Shown one piece after another: positions 16,738 to 26,722 of a DNA stretch of 57,137 nucleotides. The notes beneath the pieces are model-generated. The model saw only the letters and a list, made by a program, of their open reading frames with translations. It searched no databases and was not told the origin of the DNA. Within the stretch, counting starts at the first letter, position 1. Each line of letters opens with the position of its first letter. The DNA is from Deltaproteobacteria bacterium. GTDB lineage: Bacteria > Desulfobacterota > Syntrophia > Syntrophales > Smithellaceae. A program made the translations under genes and the position numbers. The stretch is taken from the NCBI GenBank assembly GCA_025361065.1, contig JANYAY010000080.1, positions 1-57,137 on the forward strand, in the 5' to 3' direction.

Positions 16738-17873
16738 CTTATTATTGCCTTTTGTATTCCAAGCATTCTTAAAATTTTCGTTGCAAAACTTATTAATGCC
16801 ATATTGTTTTTGTAATCGCGATAAGTCCTGTTTTTACCATCCATAATTTTCTGCAAATCAGAAACCTTCAAATCCAATTTTTTTGCGATATATTCAAAAT
16901 CTTGAGCTATCGTCTCTTCGTCATATGCAGGTTTTGCAATAAGTTCTAGCGCTTCCGCCCTGGTCATCTGCTGGGTCAGAATTAAACTGGAAAAGTGAGC
17001 ACGGTGTTTATCGTATCCGAACTTCTTCGGAAGCCAATACCCTTCGTAAAACCTGGTAAAACGTGACTCATAATGCTTATAAGGATATGTTTGCCAACTG
17101 AACCGATCGGCTAATTCTCGCATCGCGGCTTCTTTGATATAGGGCATATAATCCAGCGGTTTTACCACTCTGACACCCTTTATGAACCGATAATATAATT
17201 TAAACTTAAAAATGTCCGCCATCGGAAATTTCTTTAAAGGACGCTGACCAAATCGGCGCTGAATGTCTTTTATTTGCCGCAAGTCAGAGGCATGGTAATG
17301 CCACTCAAGTGGTTCACGAACACATTCAGTTGAATAATTGGCCCCTGTTAATATGTATTTATGCCCATTTTTTGCCGCATAGTTATACAACCCTGCAAAA
17401 AACGCGTGATCCTGTGGTGTGTCTATATGAGGAACCTGTGCCTTGAAAAAAGCTAATTGTAAATCCTTCATTTCAGTCCAATCAATGACCTCCGTGTAAA
17501 GATCGAGGCCAAGACCATCAACCAGTTTTTCTATGTTATTTACAGCTTCCTGAGAATTCCAACCTGCATCAACGTGGAAAAGCATGGGCCTCAGACCAAA
17601 TTTTTCTTTGGCCAGATACGTCACATAAGAACTATCGACGCCACCGCTTAAGCCGATCAGACAATCATGATCATGCCCTTTCCCATCTCTTTTTATTTTA
17701 TCGATTAATGGCGCAAGTATCTTTTCACCCTTTTCATTGGGATGCCAGCTCGGTAGAATATTTTCATGATAATTACGGCAATAGTCGCACCAACCCCTCC
17801 CATCAAAAGTGATATTGGGATCAGTGGTATCCATAATGCAGTTGGAACAAATTTGATATTTTACCTGACTCAT
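16734..17873 (-). CDS. wbpG: N-acetyl sugar amidotransferase (WbpG/PseA family)
   Basis: This ATP-pyrophosphatase-type enzyme of 379 residues has the PP-loop GLSGGVDSSYVTYLA near residue 75 and an N-terminal zinc-like pair, CSNCIMDTTD and WCDYC. WbpG and PseA homologues turn an N-acetyl group into an acetamidino group using ammonia from HisH2/HisF2. Both FucNAc-type sugars and nonulosonates are possible acceptors here, and PseA acts in the pseudaminate pathway of Campylobacter. It is the first gene of the three-gene set. Confidence 0.9.
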   Translation of the reverse strand: MSQVKYQICSNCIMDTTDPNITFDGRGWCDYCRNYHENILPSWHPNEKGEKILAPLIDKIKRDGKGHDHDCLIGLSGGVDSSYVTYLAKEKFGLRPMLFHVDAGWNSQEAVNNIEKLVDGLGLDLYTEVIDWTEMKDLQLAFFKAQVPHIDTPQDHAFFAGLYNYAAKNGHKYILTGANYSTECVREPLEWHYHASDLRQIKDIQRRFGQRPLKKFPMADIFKFKLYYRFIKGVRVVKPLDYMPYIKEAAMRELADRFSWQTYPYKHYESRFTRFYEGYWLPKKFGYDKHRAHFSSLILTQQMTRAEALELIAKPAYDEETIAQDFEYIAKKLDLKVSDLQKIMDGKNRTYRDYKNNMALISFATKILRMLGIQKAIIR

Positions 17874-17904
17874 TTTCTTTTACTCCAGATTTATAGGCAT
17901 AAAC

Positions 17905-19014
17905 TCATTGCTGATTATTTGAGCCGGATCCGATGTTTTCGATAATGCTTTTCAGTGAAGCGTTATAATGAGAAGTCCTATATTGAATATGGGCAATTTC
18001 TCTGTTGGACATAGCCATGCGCAACAGAGGTTCCGGATTTTCGCTCATTCTCTCAATCACTGACTTTATTGACTTGGCCGATCCTTTTTCTATTTCATAA
18101 CCATTTATCTTATCCCTGAAAATATCAGAGATGCCACCTTGATTAGTGGTCAGGACTGCGCAGCCCGAGGCATAGGCCTCTAAAATGGAAATGGGCTGTC
18201 CCTCGCTTAAACTGGTCGGAAGGCAAAAGATATGTGCACGGGAGAAAAGATCCTTCTTCCGATCATCTTCAACAATCCCGTGATAAGATATTCCATTAAT
18301 CCCGTCAATCCTATTTAGGAATTTAACTTTTTGAATATCGGATTCAAACGCGCCGGCAAAATCAATCTCCATTTTTTTCCGCGATTTGTCAGTTAAGGCC
18401 AGATAAGCGTCAACCAGTTCATCCTGCCCTTTTCCTGCAATTAAATTACTTACAAAAAGAACTCTTAAAGGGGCCGCATGGGCAAATTTTTCTTTTATTT
18501 CCTTCTCGCTGATAAATAAATAGTCTTCCGCAAAATTTGGCACAATATATATCTTTTTTACGGGTATGATATCTGAAAAAATATGAACATGTGATTTTCC
18601 TAATACGATAGCCCCTCCCAAGCGGCGGAGAAAATATTTATTAAGTGCAAAGACGAGTTTATTTTGATCAAATAACTGTTTTTTAATGCTGCCGCCATGC
18701 AGGTGAATAACCATACGGGAAAGACGATGAAAACAAATAAGATAAATAAGCAGATCTTTAACATTTCCAAAAAGCGACTCAGAAATTGTCAAATAGACAG
18801 CGTCCGCATCTTTTTGATTATTCCGTATTTCTTTTATGATTTTAAAAACTTGAATAATTCGTGCGATAGAATTTAATCCTTGTTTCAAACTGTCTTTACT
18901 CAGATTAACGACTTTAACCTGATGGTCTTTAATCATGTCTTCGAAAAATATTTTAGCTGCTAATGAGTGCCCGGTAATTGGTGGAGGCAGAGGAGCAATA
19001 AAAAGTATTTTCAT
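17905..19014 (-). CDS. GT4 glycosyltransferase
   Basis: This GT-B transferase of 369 residues has the glycine-rich start FIAPLPPPITGHSL and a C-terminal donor domain with VLFVSNLIAGKGQDELVDAY, CLPTSLSEGQPISILEAYASG and GGISDIF, the usual GT4 E-x7-E region. It would add one sugar to the lipid-linked repeat at the cytoplasmic face. Donor and acceptor are not predictable. It stands 31 bases upstream of wbpG. Confidence 0.85.
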   Translation of the reverse strand: MKILFIAPLPPPITGHSLAAKIFFEDMIKDHQVKVVNLSKDSLKQGLNSIARIIQVFKIIKEIRNNQKDADAVYLTISESLFGNVKDLLIYLICFHRLSRMVIHLHGGSIKKQLFDQNKLVFALNKYFLRRLGGAIVLGKSHVHIFSDIIPVKKIYIVPNFAEDYLFISEKEIKEKFAHAAPLRVLFVSNLIAGKGQDELVDAYLALTDKSRKKMEIDFAGAFESDIQKVKFLNRIDGINGISYHGIVEDDRKKDLFSRAHIFCLPTSLSEGQPISILEAYASGCAVLTTNQGGISDIFRDKINGYEIEKGSAKSIKSVIERMSENPEPLLRMAMSNREIAHIQYRTSHYNASLKSIIENIGSGSNNQQ

Positions 19015-19089
19015 AATCTGTTTTTCAGTATTTTTCTCTTAATGCCCATGTTTCACTACGCAAAATATTTCTTTTGCTATCATAGGGCA

Positions 19090-20136
19090 TCATGGGCAAG
19101 GCCGCCCTAAGGTCTTCAGAATCGTTTCAATTCTCCGGCCATAGGTATGATCCCGCAGAACACGGGCACGGCCTCTCTCGGCAATGGCCGCGCGCTCATC
19201 GGGATGAGCCAGATAGTATTTGGCCAACTCGCGAAACTGCGCCGGGGAGGTATAAGCCACAATCTCACGCCCGACATCAAAATGCTCTTCCAGTCCCGGA
19301 ACGTAGTCGATCAACTCAAAAGCGCCTGCGGCCGGTATCTCGAATGCGCGTGTGTTTAATCCGCCAAAACGCGTTTGCGGATGATGTACATTCGGACAAA
19401 TCTTCGCCAGGTTATAGACCTTGGCGGCGTTGGCCGTTGAAATCTGCGGGCCTCTCCAGGTGTTTGGGGGTAATTCATGGAGTTCCTGCGCCAACTCCCA
19501 GTCGCTGCCCCATAATCCGACGTCCCATCCTTTCATCTGACCCAGCAGTGCGGCGCGCATCGGATGATACATCGCAACAAAACCGATCGTACAGTCAAGA
19601 TCAGGATAATCCCGTGGATTGAGGGACTGGGGATGATAGGTTGTCTGATCACAGGCACAGGGAAGATACATGATGTGTTTGACGCCCTCGGCCTCAAGTT
19701 TTGTAACGCCTTCTCTATCAAACATGTAAAGCATATCGAAAAGATTGAACGATTCTAACAGATCCGGAAAACAGAAAGGATCGTCAACCCACCATGAGAC
19801 CAGGGGCACTTTCTCCTTACGTAAAGTAACAAGTGTTTCCGGATAAATGGTCTCGCCTTTGAGAATTAAAATAATGTCCGGTTGGAAAGCACGAACCGCT
19901 GTAATCAATCGACGGTTCATTAGGATATCTTTAGAACTTCTGACCTTTTGAGCGCCCCACCTCATGATCTTTTGAATCGATGGATGCAATTGCTGTTTGG
20001 CCATGCCTTTCAGGCCACCCAACGTATCGGTGCGGTAGTAAAAAGTGGCTGTCCTGCACCCCAAAGCAACAGCGGCCCTTCCTACGGCTTCCGTCCATTC
20101 ACCAGCCCAGCGGGGGCCGACAATAAACAGTTTCAT
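19090..20136 (-). CDS. CgeB-like glycosyltransferase
   Basis: This 348-residue protein resembles the CgeB/DUF3880 group of GT-B transferases: KLFIVGPRWAGEWTEAV at the N-terminus, WWVDDPFCFPDLLESFNLFD in the middle, and GGLNTRAFEIPAAGAFELID with a late DERAAIAERGRARV tail. Such proteins occur in O-antigen and flagellin glycosylation loci. The substrate is unknown. Its start overlaps the next upstream gene by four bases. Confidence 0.78.
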   Translation of the reverse strand: MKLFIVGPRWAGEWTEAVGRAAVALGCRTATFYYRTDTLGGLKGMAKQQLHPSIQKIMRWGAQKVRSSKDILMNRRLITAVRAFQPDIILILKGETIYPETLVTLRKEKVPLVSWWVDDPFCFPDLLESFNLFDMLYMFDREGVTKLEAEGVKHIMYLPCACDQTTYHPQSLNPRDYPDLDCTIGFVAMYHPMRAALLGQMKGWDVGLWGSDWELAQELHELPPNTWRGPQISTANAAKVYNLAKICPNVHHPQTRFGGLNTRAFEIPAAGAFELIDYVPGLEEHFDVGREIVAYTSPAQFRELAKYYLAHPDERAAIAERGRARVLRDHTYGRRIETILKTLGRPCP

Positions 20137-21068
20137 GGTTTGCCCGCTCGTTCAATTTTCATGCGGATTAATCCTTCTCTAATACCGATACATTTTACAC
20201 CCAGTTCCATCTCCATTTTGGTCGTATCGAAAGAAGTATCCTTGGGACGGGGTGCAATTTCAGGGAAAAATGAATCAGGAACAGGGGTAATTAATTTAGC
20301 ATCCAAACTAAATACGTCTGCTACATGTAAGGCAAATTGGTAAAGGGATAAATGATCACGCCCAGCCGCATGGTATATACCAGTACGACCTTGGCGAATC
20401 ACTTGCCATATAACCTCTGCACATGACCACACTGGTAGTGGTTTGCTGAATACATTGTCCACAACCTTGATCGGACTGCCGTTTTCCAGGGATCGCACCC
20501 ACCAGACCACGGGGTTATCACGCTCCCCCGGATGCGGCCAGCCATACATCAAAATGGGTCGCACAATAGCCCATGATTCACAACTGTCGCGAACAACATT
20601 TTCAGCTTCAACTTTGAGCTGACCATAATAGTTGATCGGATTTACAGGTGAAGTTTCCGAGTAAAACGGCGTACGACCGTCAAATACCGCGTTTGATGAT
20701 ATATAAATCAGCAGAGCCTGAAAATCATCACACAGTGCAGCGACAATTTTCGTACCTTCCAAATTAACTTTTCTGGTCTCTTCACGATTTTTTTCGGCAA
20801 AATCAACACTGCCGATTGCAGCAGTATGAATGACAACATCAGGCATCGCCCATTTAAACACCGCTTCCATCTGCCGGTTATCGGTGACATCCGCGACCAT
20901 AGCAGGGAAAGGTAAACCGACAGGTGAAGAGCTTGAGGGTAAATAATTGAAAAAACCCATTACGTCAGCCGGAGCAGATTGCTGAAGGGCAATTCCCAGT
21001 AGTCCGGTGCCGCCGGTGATCAGAACCCTCTCAATTTTATTTATACCATCCATATGTTTTTTAACCAT
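20133..21068 (-). CDS. RmlD-like SDR sugar reductase
   Basis: This 311-residue SDR has ITGGTGLLGIALQ for NAD(P)H binding and an active-site YYGQLK motif near residue 148. The overall pattern (VVIHTAAIGSVDFAEKN, YISSNAVFDG) is that of dTDP-4-dehydrorhamnose reductases. No RmlA, RmlB or RmlC is present in the window, so it probably reduces another 4-keto sugar nucleotide or depends on genes elsewhere. The product is unknown. Confidence 0.75.
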   Translation of the reverse strand: MVKKHMDGINKIERVLITGGTGLLGIALQQSAPADVMGFFNYLPSSSSPVGLPFPAMVADVTDNRQMEAVFKWAMPDVVIHTAAIGSVDFAEKNREETRKVNLEGTKIVAALCDDFQALLIYISSNAVFDGRTPFYSETSPVNPINYYGQLKVEAENVVRDSCESWAIVRPILMYGWPHPGERDNPVVWWVRSLENGSPIKVVDNVFSKPLPVWSCAEVIWQVIRQGRTGIYHAAGRDHLSLYQFALHVADVFSLDAKLITPVPDSFFPEIAPRPKDTSFDTTKMEMELGVKCIGIREGLIRMKIERAGKP

Positions 21069-21119
21069 GTTCTTACAATCCAGCTCTAAGCGACAGGCAA
21101 TTTCACCTGATTATTTCGA

Positions 21120-22100
21120 TCATCTTTTTTTACAAAAAAATTGCTCTGTATAGACAAATGTTTTTTGAACCAGCGACAAACACATATAGAAAAACATGAA
21201 CTTATCATATCGTAAACTTTTAACCCCTATATCGACTATGCTTTTCAGCCAGTTTCTAGGGTTCTGGGCAATATACTGACTCCACACTGAACCCATTGCT
21301 ATTTTGAATTCAAATATTTCACCAAAGGATAATTCCATGTCATGATATTCTCTGAAGAGAATATCATATATTTCCATAACCGATGCACTGATTGCCATCG
21401 TATTCCTTACGGTAGATAAATGGGTCCTGAAATTATTGAGTGGTTTTGCCACATAAAAGAAATCACAATGCCTGGATAGGCGACACCAGAAATCCCAATC
21501 CGCACAGGCCTTGTATTTTGAATCAAAGCCGCCTATCCTCTGAAGACATTCCTTCCTGATAATCGCCGCACTCATATTGGGAATAACACATGATTTTAAG
21601 AAAAATTTCTGCATTTCCCGCTGTGGTATTAAAACATCTTTCCCGCAATATTTGCGAAACAGCTTTTCCCTATGCCTTCCATCATCCCCGAACACAGCAC
21701 CTTTACTGTCAACCATATTGCTGAGGGAATAAACTACGCCGACGCCGGGATTTTGCAGCAGTTTTCCCATCAAGGCTTCAATCTGCGCCGGTTCGCTGAA
21801 ATCATCACACTCCGCGAACATGATATAATCGCCGCGGCTGAGGCCGACCCCTATATTACAGGCCTGCGCGTAGCCGCCATTCTCGCGCAGGAAAGTAATA
21901 TGCACCTCGGGATTATTTTTATACCGGGCCAGCACTGCGCCGCTCTGGTCAGTCGAACCATCATCGACAACATTGATTTCGATATTATCATATGTCTGGG
22001 AAAGAAGGCTTTGCAGGCGCTCAGCCAGATATTCCGCGTGGTTGTAACTCGTCACAACTACACTCACGAGCGGTCTTACGGCAACGGCAGCTTCAGCCAT
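21120..22100 (-). CDS. GT2 glycosyltransferase
   Basis: This GT-A enzyme of 326 residues starts VSVVVTSYNHAEYLAERLQSLLSQTY, with VVDDGSTD and FAECDD forming the nucleotide and DxD metal-binding site. A KACADWDFWCRL segment matches the ED/W acceptor-side motif of family 2. It would add a sugar to the repeat unit in the cytoplasm. It overlaps the radical SAM gene by eight bases, so the two are probably translated together. Confidence 0.88.
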   Translation of the reverse strand: MAEAAVAVRPLVSVVVTSYNHAEYLAERLQSLLSQTYDNIEINVVDDGSTDQSGAVLARYKNNPEVHITFLRENGGYAQACNIGVGLSRGDYIMFAECDDFSEPAQIEALMGKLLQNPGVGVVYSLSNMVDSKGAVFGDDGRHREKLFRKYCGKDVLIPQREMQKFFLKSCVIPNMSAAIIRKECLQRIGGFDSKYKACADWDFWCRLSRHCDFFYVAKPLNNFRTHLSTVRNTMAISASVMEIYDILFREYHDMELSFGEIFEFKIAMGSVWSQYIAQNPRNWLKSIVDIGVKSLRYDKFMFFYMCLSLVQKTFVYTEQFFCKKR

Positions 22101-23568
22101 TTTTCTTTACCGCCGCTTTGCATACATGGGCCAGCGTATAAATCCGGACAAACACACCCAGAAAAAACTTTTTCAGGGATGACTCCGATTTACTGAAGAA
22201 GCGCATCAGTCCGTGCGGAACATGCAGAAAGGCGAAAAGCGATAAAACCGTGTTCCAGTATTCTTTTTCCCCGGAAGCATATTGAATGCGATAAAACCTA
22301 TTGCTGATTAAGGATTTTCCCATCATTGAAGTCGGTGAATCCTTGGCCCCTTCTATCGTTGAATAATCTTCGGCTTCCTCTTTAACTGAAATATAACCAT
22401 CTTTCAGCGCTCTTTCGGTTATTTCCGTGCCGGGATAAAAAATGAGGTTGAAGCCTTGCAGGGCAACAGGTCTTGGGAATTGAAGGAAAAGATTTACTGT
22501 TTGCGCGACATCAATAGGCTCTTCATACGGGTTGTTAAATATGACGTCATAAATCACATTAATTCCCATTTCTCTAATCTGGCCGGCAACCTCCACGACC
22601 CTTTGATTGGATACTCGTCTGTTGTATACGTCCCTATTAATCTGCTCACTTCCTGTCTGAATCCCCAGTTGCAAAGCAGAAAGCCCACTGTCGCGAAGAA
22701 TCTTTATTTTATCATAATCAAAAGCCATCGGTTCAATCAGGGCAAAAAAGGGCAGGTCTATTTTTTCCTTATATAACTTTTGAAACAAAATAAAATCTGC
22801 CATACCCCGCGCCACAAAGCTGTCGTCCCAGAAGTTTATCCGGACCAGATCGGAAAATTTACTTTTCGCATCAGACAACTCGGCTATAACATTTTCCATG
22901 GTTCTCTTCCGCAGATACTTTCCTTTTCCGGCATACTGTTTTCTCCGGTAACTATTATAGCAATAATGGCAGCTATAAGGGCAGCCGCGCGAGGACATGA
23001 TGCTGTACTCACCGCAAAAATGGCTTTCCGTCAATTCAGTAAATCCTTTGTCCGTCATAACGAACTGCGAATTTAAATCAAAATCGGGAAAAGGATATTT
23101 ATCCAGGTTTTCTTCCAGATCGCGCAGCTCGTTGCGAATAATTCCGTTTGCTGTTTTGAACCAGATATTTTTTGTCGTTAAATCCGTCCGCCCCGCGGCA
23201 TAATTACCGACAAGCTCCAGCAGCGCTTCTTCACCTTCACCCATACAAATCATATCGGCATGTTTCAGGCACTCATCCGGCATTACATTGACGTGCGCCC
23301 CGCCCCAGACAACCGGTAGGTGAAGCTTTTTTTTGATTTGCCCGGTCACAGTTATGGCGCGGAAATAATCGTCAGTCACAAGGCTGATACCGACAAAACC
23401 AATTTTTTTATCGGTCAGACGATTAATTAATTCATTCAAGTTGCTTGTATTAAAATCACCGGAACAAAAAAAACAGAGCACTTCGTAGCCGTTTTCTTTC
23501 AGGTAGGAAGAAAGACTTCTGGTGTTAATACTGTTATGGAGAAATGAAATTAACGCTATTCGAATCAC
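22093..23568 (-). CDS. B12-binding domain radical SAM protein
   Basis: Residues about 1-140 form a cobalamin-binding-type Rossmann domain (SSYLKENGYEVL, VVWGGAHVNVMPDE, CMGEGEEAL). Residues 190-400 carry the radical SAM core with the iron-sulfur motif SSRGCPYSCHYCYNS, and a C-terminal helical region follows. Such enzymes perform C-methylation or other radical changes, or act on lipids. In a sugar cluster a C-methyl branched sugar is one possibility. The substrate is unknown. The gene overlaps the GT2 gene downstream. Confidence 0.82.
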   Translation of the reverse strand: MIRIALISFLHNSINTRSLSSYLKENGYEVLCFFCSGDFNTSNLNELINRLTDKKIGFVGISLVTDDYFRAITVTGQIKKKLHLPVVWGGAHVNVMPDECLKHADMICMGEGEEALLELVGNYAAGRTDLTTKNIWFKTANGIIRNELRDLEENLDKYPFPDFDLNSQFVMTDKGFTELTESHFCGEYSIMSSRGCPYSCHYCYNSYRRKQYAGKGKYLRKRTMENVIAELSDAKSKFSDLVRINFWDDSFVARGMADFILFQKLYKEKIDLPFFALIEPMAFDYDKIKILRDSGLSALQLGIQTGSEQINRDVYNRRVSNQRVVEVAGQIREMGINVIYDVIFNNPYEEPIDVAQTVNLFLQFPRPVALQGFNLIFYPGTEITERALKDGYISVKEEAEDYSTIEGAKDSPTSMMGKSLISNRFYRIQYASGEKEYWNTVLSLFAFLHVPHGLMRFFSKSESSLKKFFLGVFVRIYTLAHVCKAAVKKNG

Positions 23569-23575
23569 TTTGATC

Positions 23576-24172
23576 TCATCGCCCTGTTTTTACCCACATC
23601 CGGTTTTGGAGATTATACTTTTTGATCACTGTGGCGGGTATGCCAACGGCAACAGAGTAATCAGGTATATCTGCAGTTACGACCGCGTTGGCGCCTATCA
23701 CACAATTCTTGCCGATTCGCGCACCAATGATAGATACATTTTCCCCAATCCAGGAGCCATCTCCAATGGACACCTCTGCCTTAAATTGCAATGGCTGATG
23801 CATAACCGGCACATTAATATTTTCGAAGCCGTGCAAATTATCCGATATATAAACCCGGTCGCTGGTTAACACGTTATCGCCAAAAACAACTCTTCTGACA
23901 GCGGCAATGTGGTTATAGTTACCGAGAACAGAACCCCTGCCGATTATCAGTTCCGGTTCATGCTCATCAATTTTCTCGGCATATAAAAATGCATGGTCTT
24001 GAATAACGGCGCCACTCAACAGCGAAATGTACTCCGGTCCTTCTATTCTTAGAGGGTGCATGATTAAAGACTTAATTTCCAGCCTTTTGAATTTCCCTTT
24101 ATTCAGCACATAAAATAAAAGCATTCGGCATCGCATCAATTGTGAGCGAATTATTTTTTTAAAAGAATTCAT
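23576..24172 (-). CDS. Hexapeptide-repeat acyltransferase (WbbJ-like)
   Basis: This 198-residue protein has left-handed beta-helix repeats from about residue 80 to 180 ([30 protein letters not shown]), with the conserved His in DNLHGFENI and the terminal [13 protein letters not shown]. The family O- or N-acetylates sugars with acetyl-CoA. Specificity is unknown. It overlaps the next acyltransferase gene by four bases. Confidence 0.85.
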   Translation of the reverse strand: MNSFKKIIRSQLMRCRMLLFYVLNKGKFKRLEIKSLIMHPLRIEGPEYISLLSGAVIQDHAFLYAEKIDEHEPELIIGRGSVLGNYNHIAAVRRVVFGDNVLTSDRVYISDNLHGFENINVPVMHQPLQFKAEVSIGDGSWIGENVSIIGARIGKNCVIGANAVVTADIPDYSVAVGIPATVIKKYNLQNRMWVKTGR

Positions 24173-24876
24173 GCCGCCCCATTTTTACGGTTCTTCTTCA
24201 TAATATCTAAAAAATCATCGGTATCGGAAAAGCAATTGGCATACTCTGCTAGCTGAGCTTCCGGCAGGTCCCACCATTTTACATCCAGCAGCCTTTGACA
24301 TGTTTCTGCCGCAAATCGATACTTAATGACTTTTGCCGTTACACCGCCCACTATCGCGTAGTCAGGAACGTTTTTTGTGACTACGGCGCCGGCCCCCACT
24401 ATGGCACCATTGCCAATGACAACGCCGTCCATAATAACCGCTCCCTGTCCGATCCAGACATCGTGGCCAATCTTCGCTCTTTCCTTAAACGGTTCAAACC
24501 TTTCCCGGTCGCTGAAAGTCCTGACCAGCGGCTGGGTTGCCGAATAGAAAGCGGGGTGTGAACTGACATATGATGTCGGATGTTGGCCGGGGCCCACACT
24601 GACGTTGGAGGCGATGGAACAAAACTTGCCGATATCAGCATTGATAATTAATGAATTTTTCTGGACAAAAGTATGATCCCCTAAAGCGGAATTAATGATG
24701 CCGGTATTATCAAAAATAACATTATAATTGCCCAGCAGAGACAATTCATCAACATAGCAGCCCGGGTAGAAATGACAGTTAGGGTATTTTTTTTGCAGTC
24801 TGGCCAGAATCAAGTGTGACGCCAGCCGCTTTTTCAGGCCGGACCAAATAACCTTGAACAGAGCAGTGTTATCCAT
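24169..24876 (-). CDS. CatB-like hexapeptide acyltransferase
   Basis: This xenobiotic/CatB-type left-handed beta-helix acyltransferase has about 235 residues. Motifs include [21 protein letters not shown] with the catalytic His, [31 protein letters not shown] and [10 protein letters not shown] near the C-terminus. In sugar loci this subgroup acetylates amino or hydroxyl groups. Start ATG 24876 has GGGTG upstream; the ORF start at 24888 is a weaker GTG. It overlaps the upstream 616-residue gene. Confidence 0.85.
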   Translation of the reverse strand: MDNTALFKVIWSGLKKRLASHLILARLQKKYPNCHFYPGCYVDELSLLGNYNVIFDNTGIINSALGDHTFVQKNSLIINADIGKFCSIASNVSVGPGQHPTSYVSSHPAFYSATQPLVRTFSDRERFEPFKERAKIGHDVWIGQGAVIMDGVVIGNGAIVGAGAVVTKNVPDYAIVGGVTAKVIKYRFAAETCQRLLDVKWWDLPEAQLAEYANCFSDTDDFLDIMKKNRKNGAA

Positions 24877-26719
24877 TAATTGCGGCACCCAATTCGTCCG
24901 GTTCGTCTATCAGCGAATAGATAAACTCCATATTGCGTTCCAGATTATGGCCGTCCAGCGGGCCGATATATTTCTCCATAACCTCTCGTTTCCTAAACGC
25001 GTCATATAGCGGATCGCTGTTATAGAACATGTTTAGCTTCTCGACCAGATCGTCCAACGACACTGCCGTAACCAGTTCCGATGCATTATCAAATGGCGGG
25101 TGAGCAACTTGTGTGTCGTTCTTGTAATAAAGCACTGGAATGTTCATGCAGGATGCCTCAAACAATGTCTGCGAGTAGGTGGAAATCAATAAATCGGCAT
25201 CGTCCAGTACGTCTTTTATCGGAAACCGATCATAAATCCGGACTGCTATCTCGGGAAAATACTCTTGAAGAAAATTTTCATATTGCCGCCGATAGCCGTT
25301 GGGGCGTATTTTTAAGGTAAGCCTCATATCCCTGCCCGTTGCTCTTAAAATTTGACAGGCTCGCATAATGCCATATAAAAAATCAAATTCAACGGCGACA
25401 TAAGAGTTTAAATCAATATTGGTAAATCCTGAAGCAGCGATAACAATTAAAGGCTTCTCTGTATTAATGTTATGAGGCGTGTAATTCTTTATATAGTTGT
25501 CCATCCGTGGATCACCAAGACACACGATATTGTCCATACCGCGAAAATAATGCTTCTTAACGGATTCGCCATAGGAATTAATCCATGTGGCATCCTTGGC
25601 TTCATCCACAAATGATGTTGCCAGCAATCCATTGATTATAAGATATGTGGGTATTTGATGGTGATGGCAATAGTTAATCATCAGACAATTGGTAAATCCG
25701 ATATTCGAAAATGTTACCATCAGGTTTAGTTTTCTCCTTTGGAAATATTCAATGATGCTGTCTAATGTCCTTAGACAGTCCGCCAGCGGCTCGGCAATCC
25801 GTTGAAGAATAATTGGATAAAGGTATTCACTGATGGGAAATCCTTCAATGCTCCATTTTGCCGCTTTTCTCGCCGGAAATTTTTCGATCATCGCCAGGGC
25901 TAATTGCCTGTAATCGAGAGATCCGCTGACCGGCAGGCGTCGTTCCTGAAAAAACCCGCGCGTCCAGGTATAGTTTTCCAAAATAAGATTTATATTGGCT
26001 TTGTTCTTTAACGCGGCAATGATCCTCTCGGTTGGATAATAAGGATTAATAAAAATATTAGCATCCTTCTTGCCGAAAATCTTCAAGCGATCATACAGGG
26101 ACAGAATCAGATCGCGTATTTTTGTCAGAATTATTTTGGACGTTTGCTTCAGACCGGAGGGATAAATATTTTCATCTATCCAGCGCAGGATGGGGAAATA
26201 ATATTCCTGAACCGTCCTGTCTGTCCGAGGTTCCCAGTTCTCATTTTTCAGATCGAGGACATGGAGAATGTCCATTGCATAACTATCACTGATGCCGACG
26301 AACATCTTTTCCCAGACCATCTTTTTAACGGCCAATAAATTAATAAACGTCCGGGCATATTGGGTAATATTGCTCCAGATAGCAATCCTGAAGGCATTAC
26401 CGACTTTTACTCCACTGTAAGCAAAGATATCATTGCCGTCTTGATCGTAATGCCACTTGGCAAAAAAATCATAGGTTGCGTAGTTATATTGCTCCATGAC
26501 ATTCATATCGACCAGATGATCAAGCAGGGCCACCCGGCCGCCCAGCTCCGCTATCTCATGCCATACCCCGAAATCATATGTCAAAACAACATCCCGGTTT
26601 TTGTCATAAGGAAACGGGCAAGAATGCCAGTACGTTCTATCCTGCACTAAGAAGAGATGCCGGCAGGCTTGGCTGTCTGGCACAGCTCCTGTTTTTTTAG
26701 TGGACTGATTAAATTTCAT
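24869..26719 (-). CDS. Large putative GT-B surface-carbohydrate transferase
   Basis: I do not recognise this 616-residue protein with certainty. No membrane segment or signal peptide is visible. The C-terminal third ([60 protein letters not shown]) looks like the donor domain of GT-B enzymes such as LIC12162-type or CDP-glycerol-type transferases. The N-terminal part ([23 protein letters not shown]) is distinct. It lies directly downstream of ptmA, in a nonulosonate context, so it may transfer an unusual sugar. Function is an inference. Confidence 0.6.
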   Translation of the reverse strand: MKFNQSTKKTGAVPDSQACRHLFLVQDRTYWHSCPFPYDKNRDVVLTYDFGVWHEIAELGGRVALLDHLVDMNVMEQYNYATYDFFAKWHYDQDGNDIFAYSGVKVGNAFRIAIWSNITQYARTFINLLAVKKMVWEKMFVGISDSYAMDILHVLDLKNENWEPRTDRTVQEYYFPILRWIDENIYPSGLKQTSKIILTKIRDLILSLYDRLKIFGKKDANIFINPYYPTERIIAALKNKANINLILENYTWTRGFFQERRLPVSGSLDYRQLALAMIEKFPARKAAKWSIEGFPISEYLYPIILQRIAEPLADCLRTLDSIIEYFQRRKLNLMVTFSNIGFTNCLMINYCHHHQIPTYLIINGLLATSFVDEAKDATWINSYGESVKKHYFRGMDNIVCLGDPRMDNYIKNYTPHNINTEKPLIVIAASGFTNIDLNSYVAVEFDFLYGIMRACQILRATGRDMRLTLKIRPNGYRRQYENFLQEYFPEIAVRIYDRFPIKDVLDDADLLISTYSQTLFEASCMNIPVLYYKNDTQVAHPPFDNASELVTAVSLDDLVEKLNMFYNSDPLYDAFRKREVMEKYIGPLDGHNLERNMEFIYSLIDEPDELGAAING

Positions 26720-26722
26720 TCA

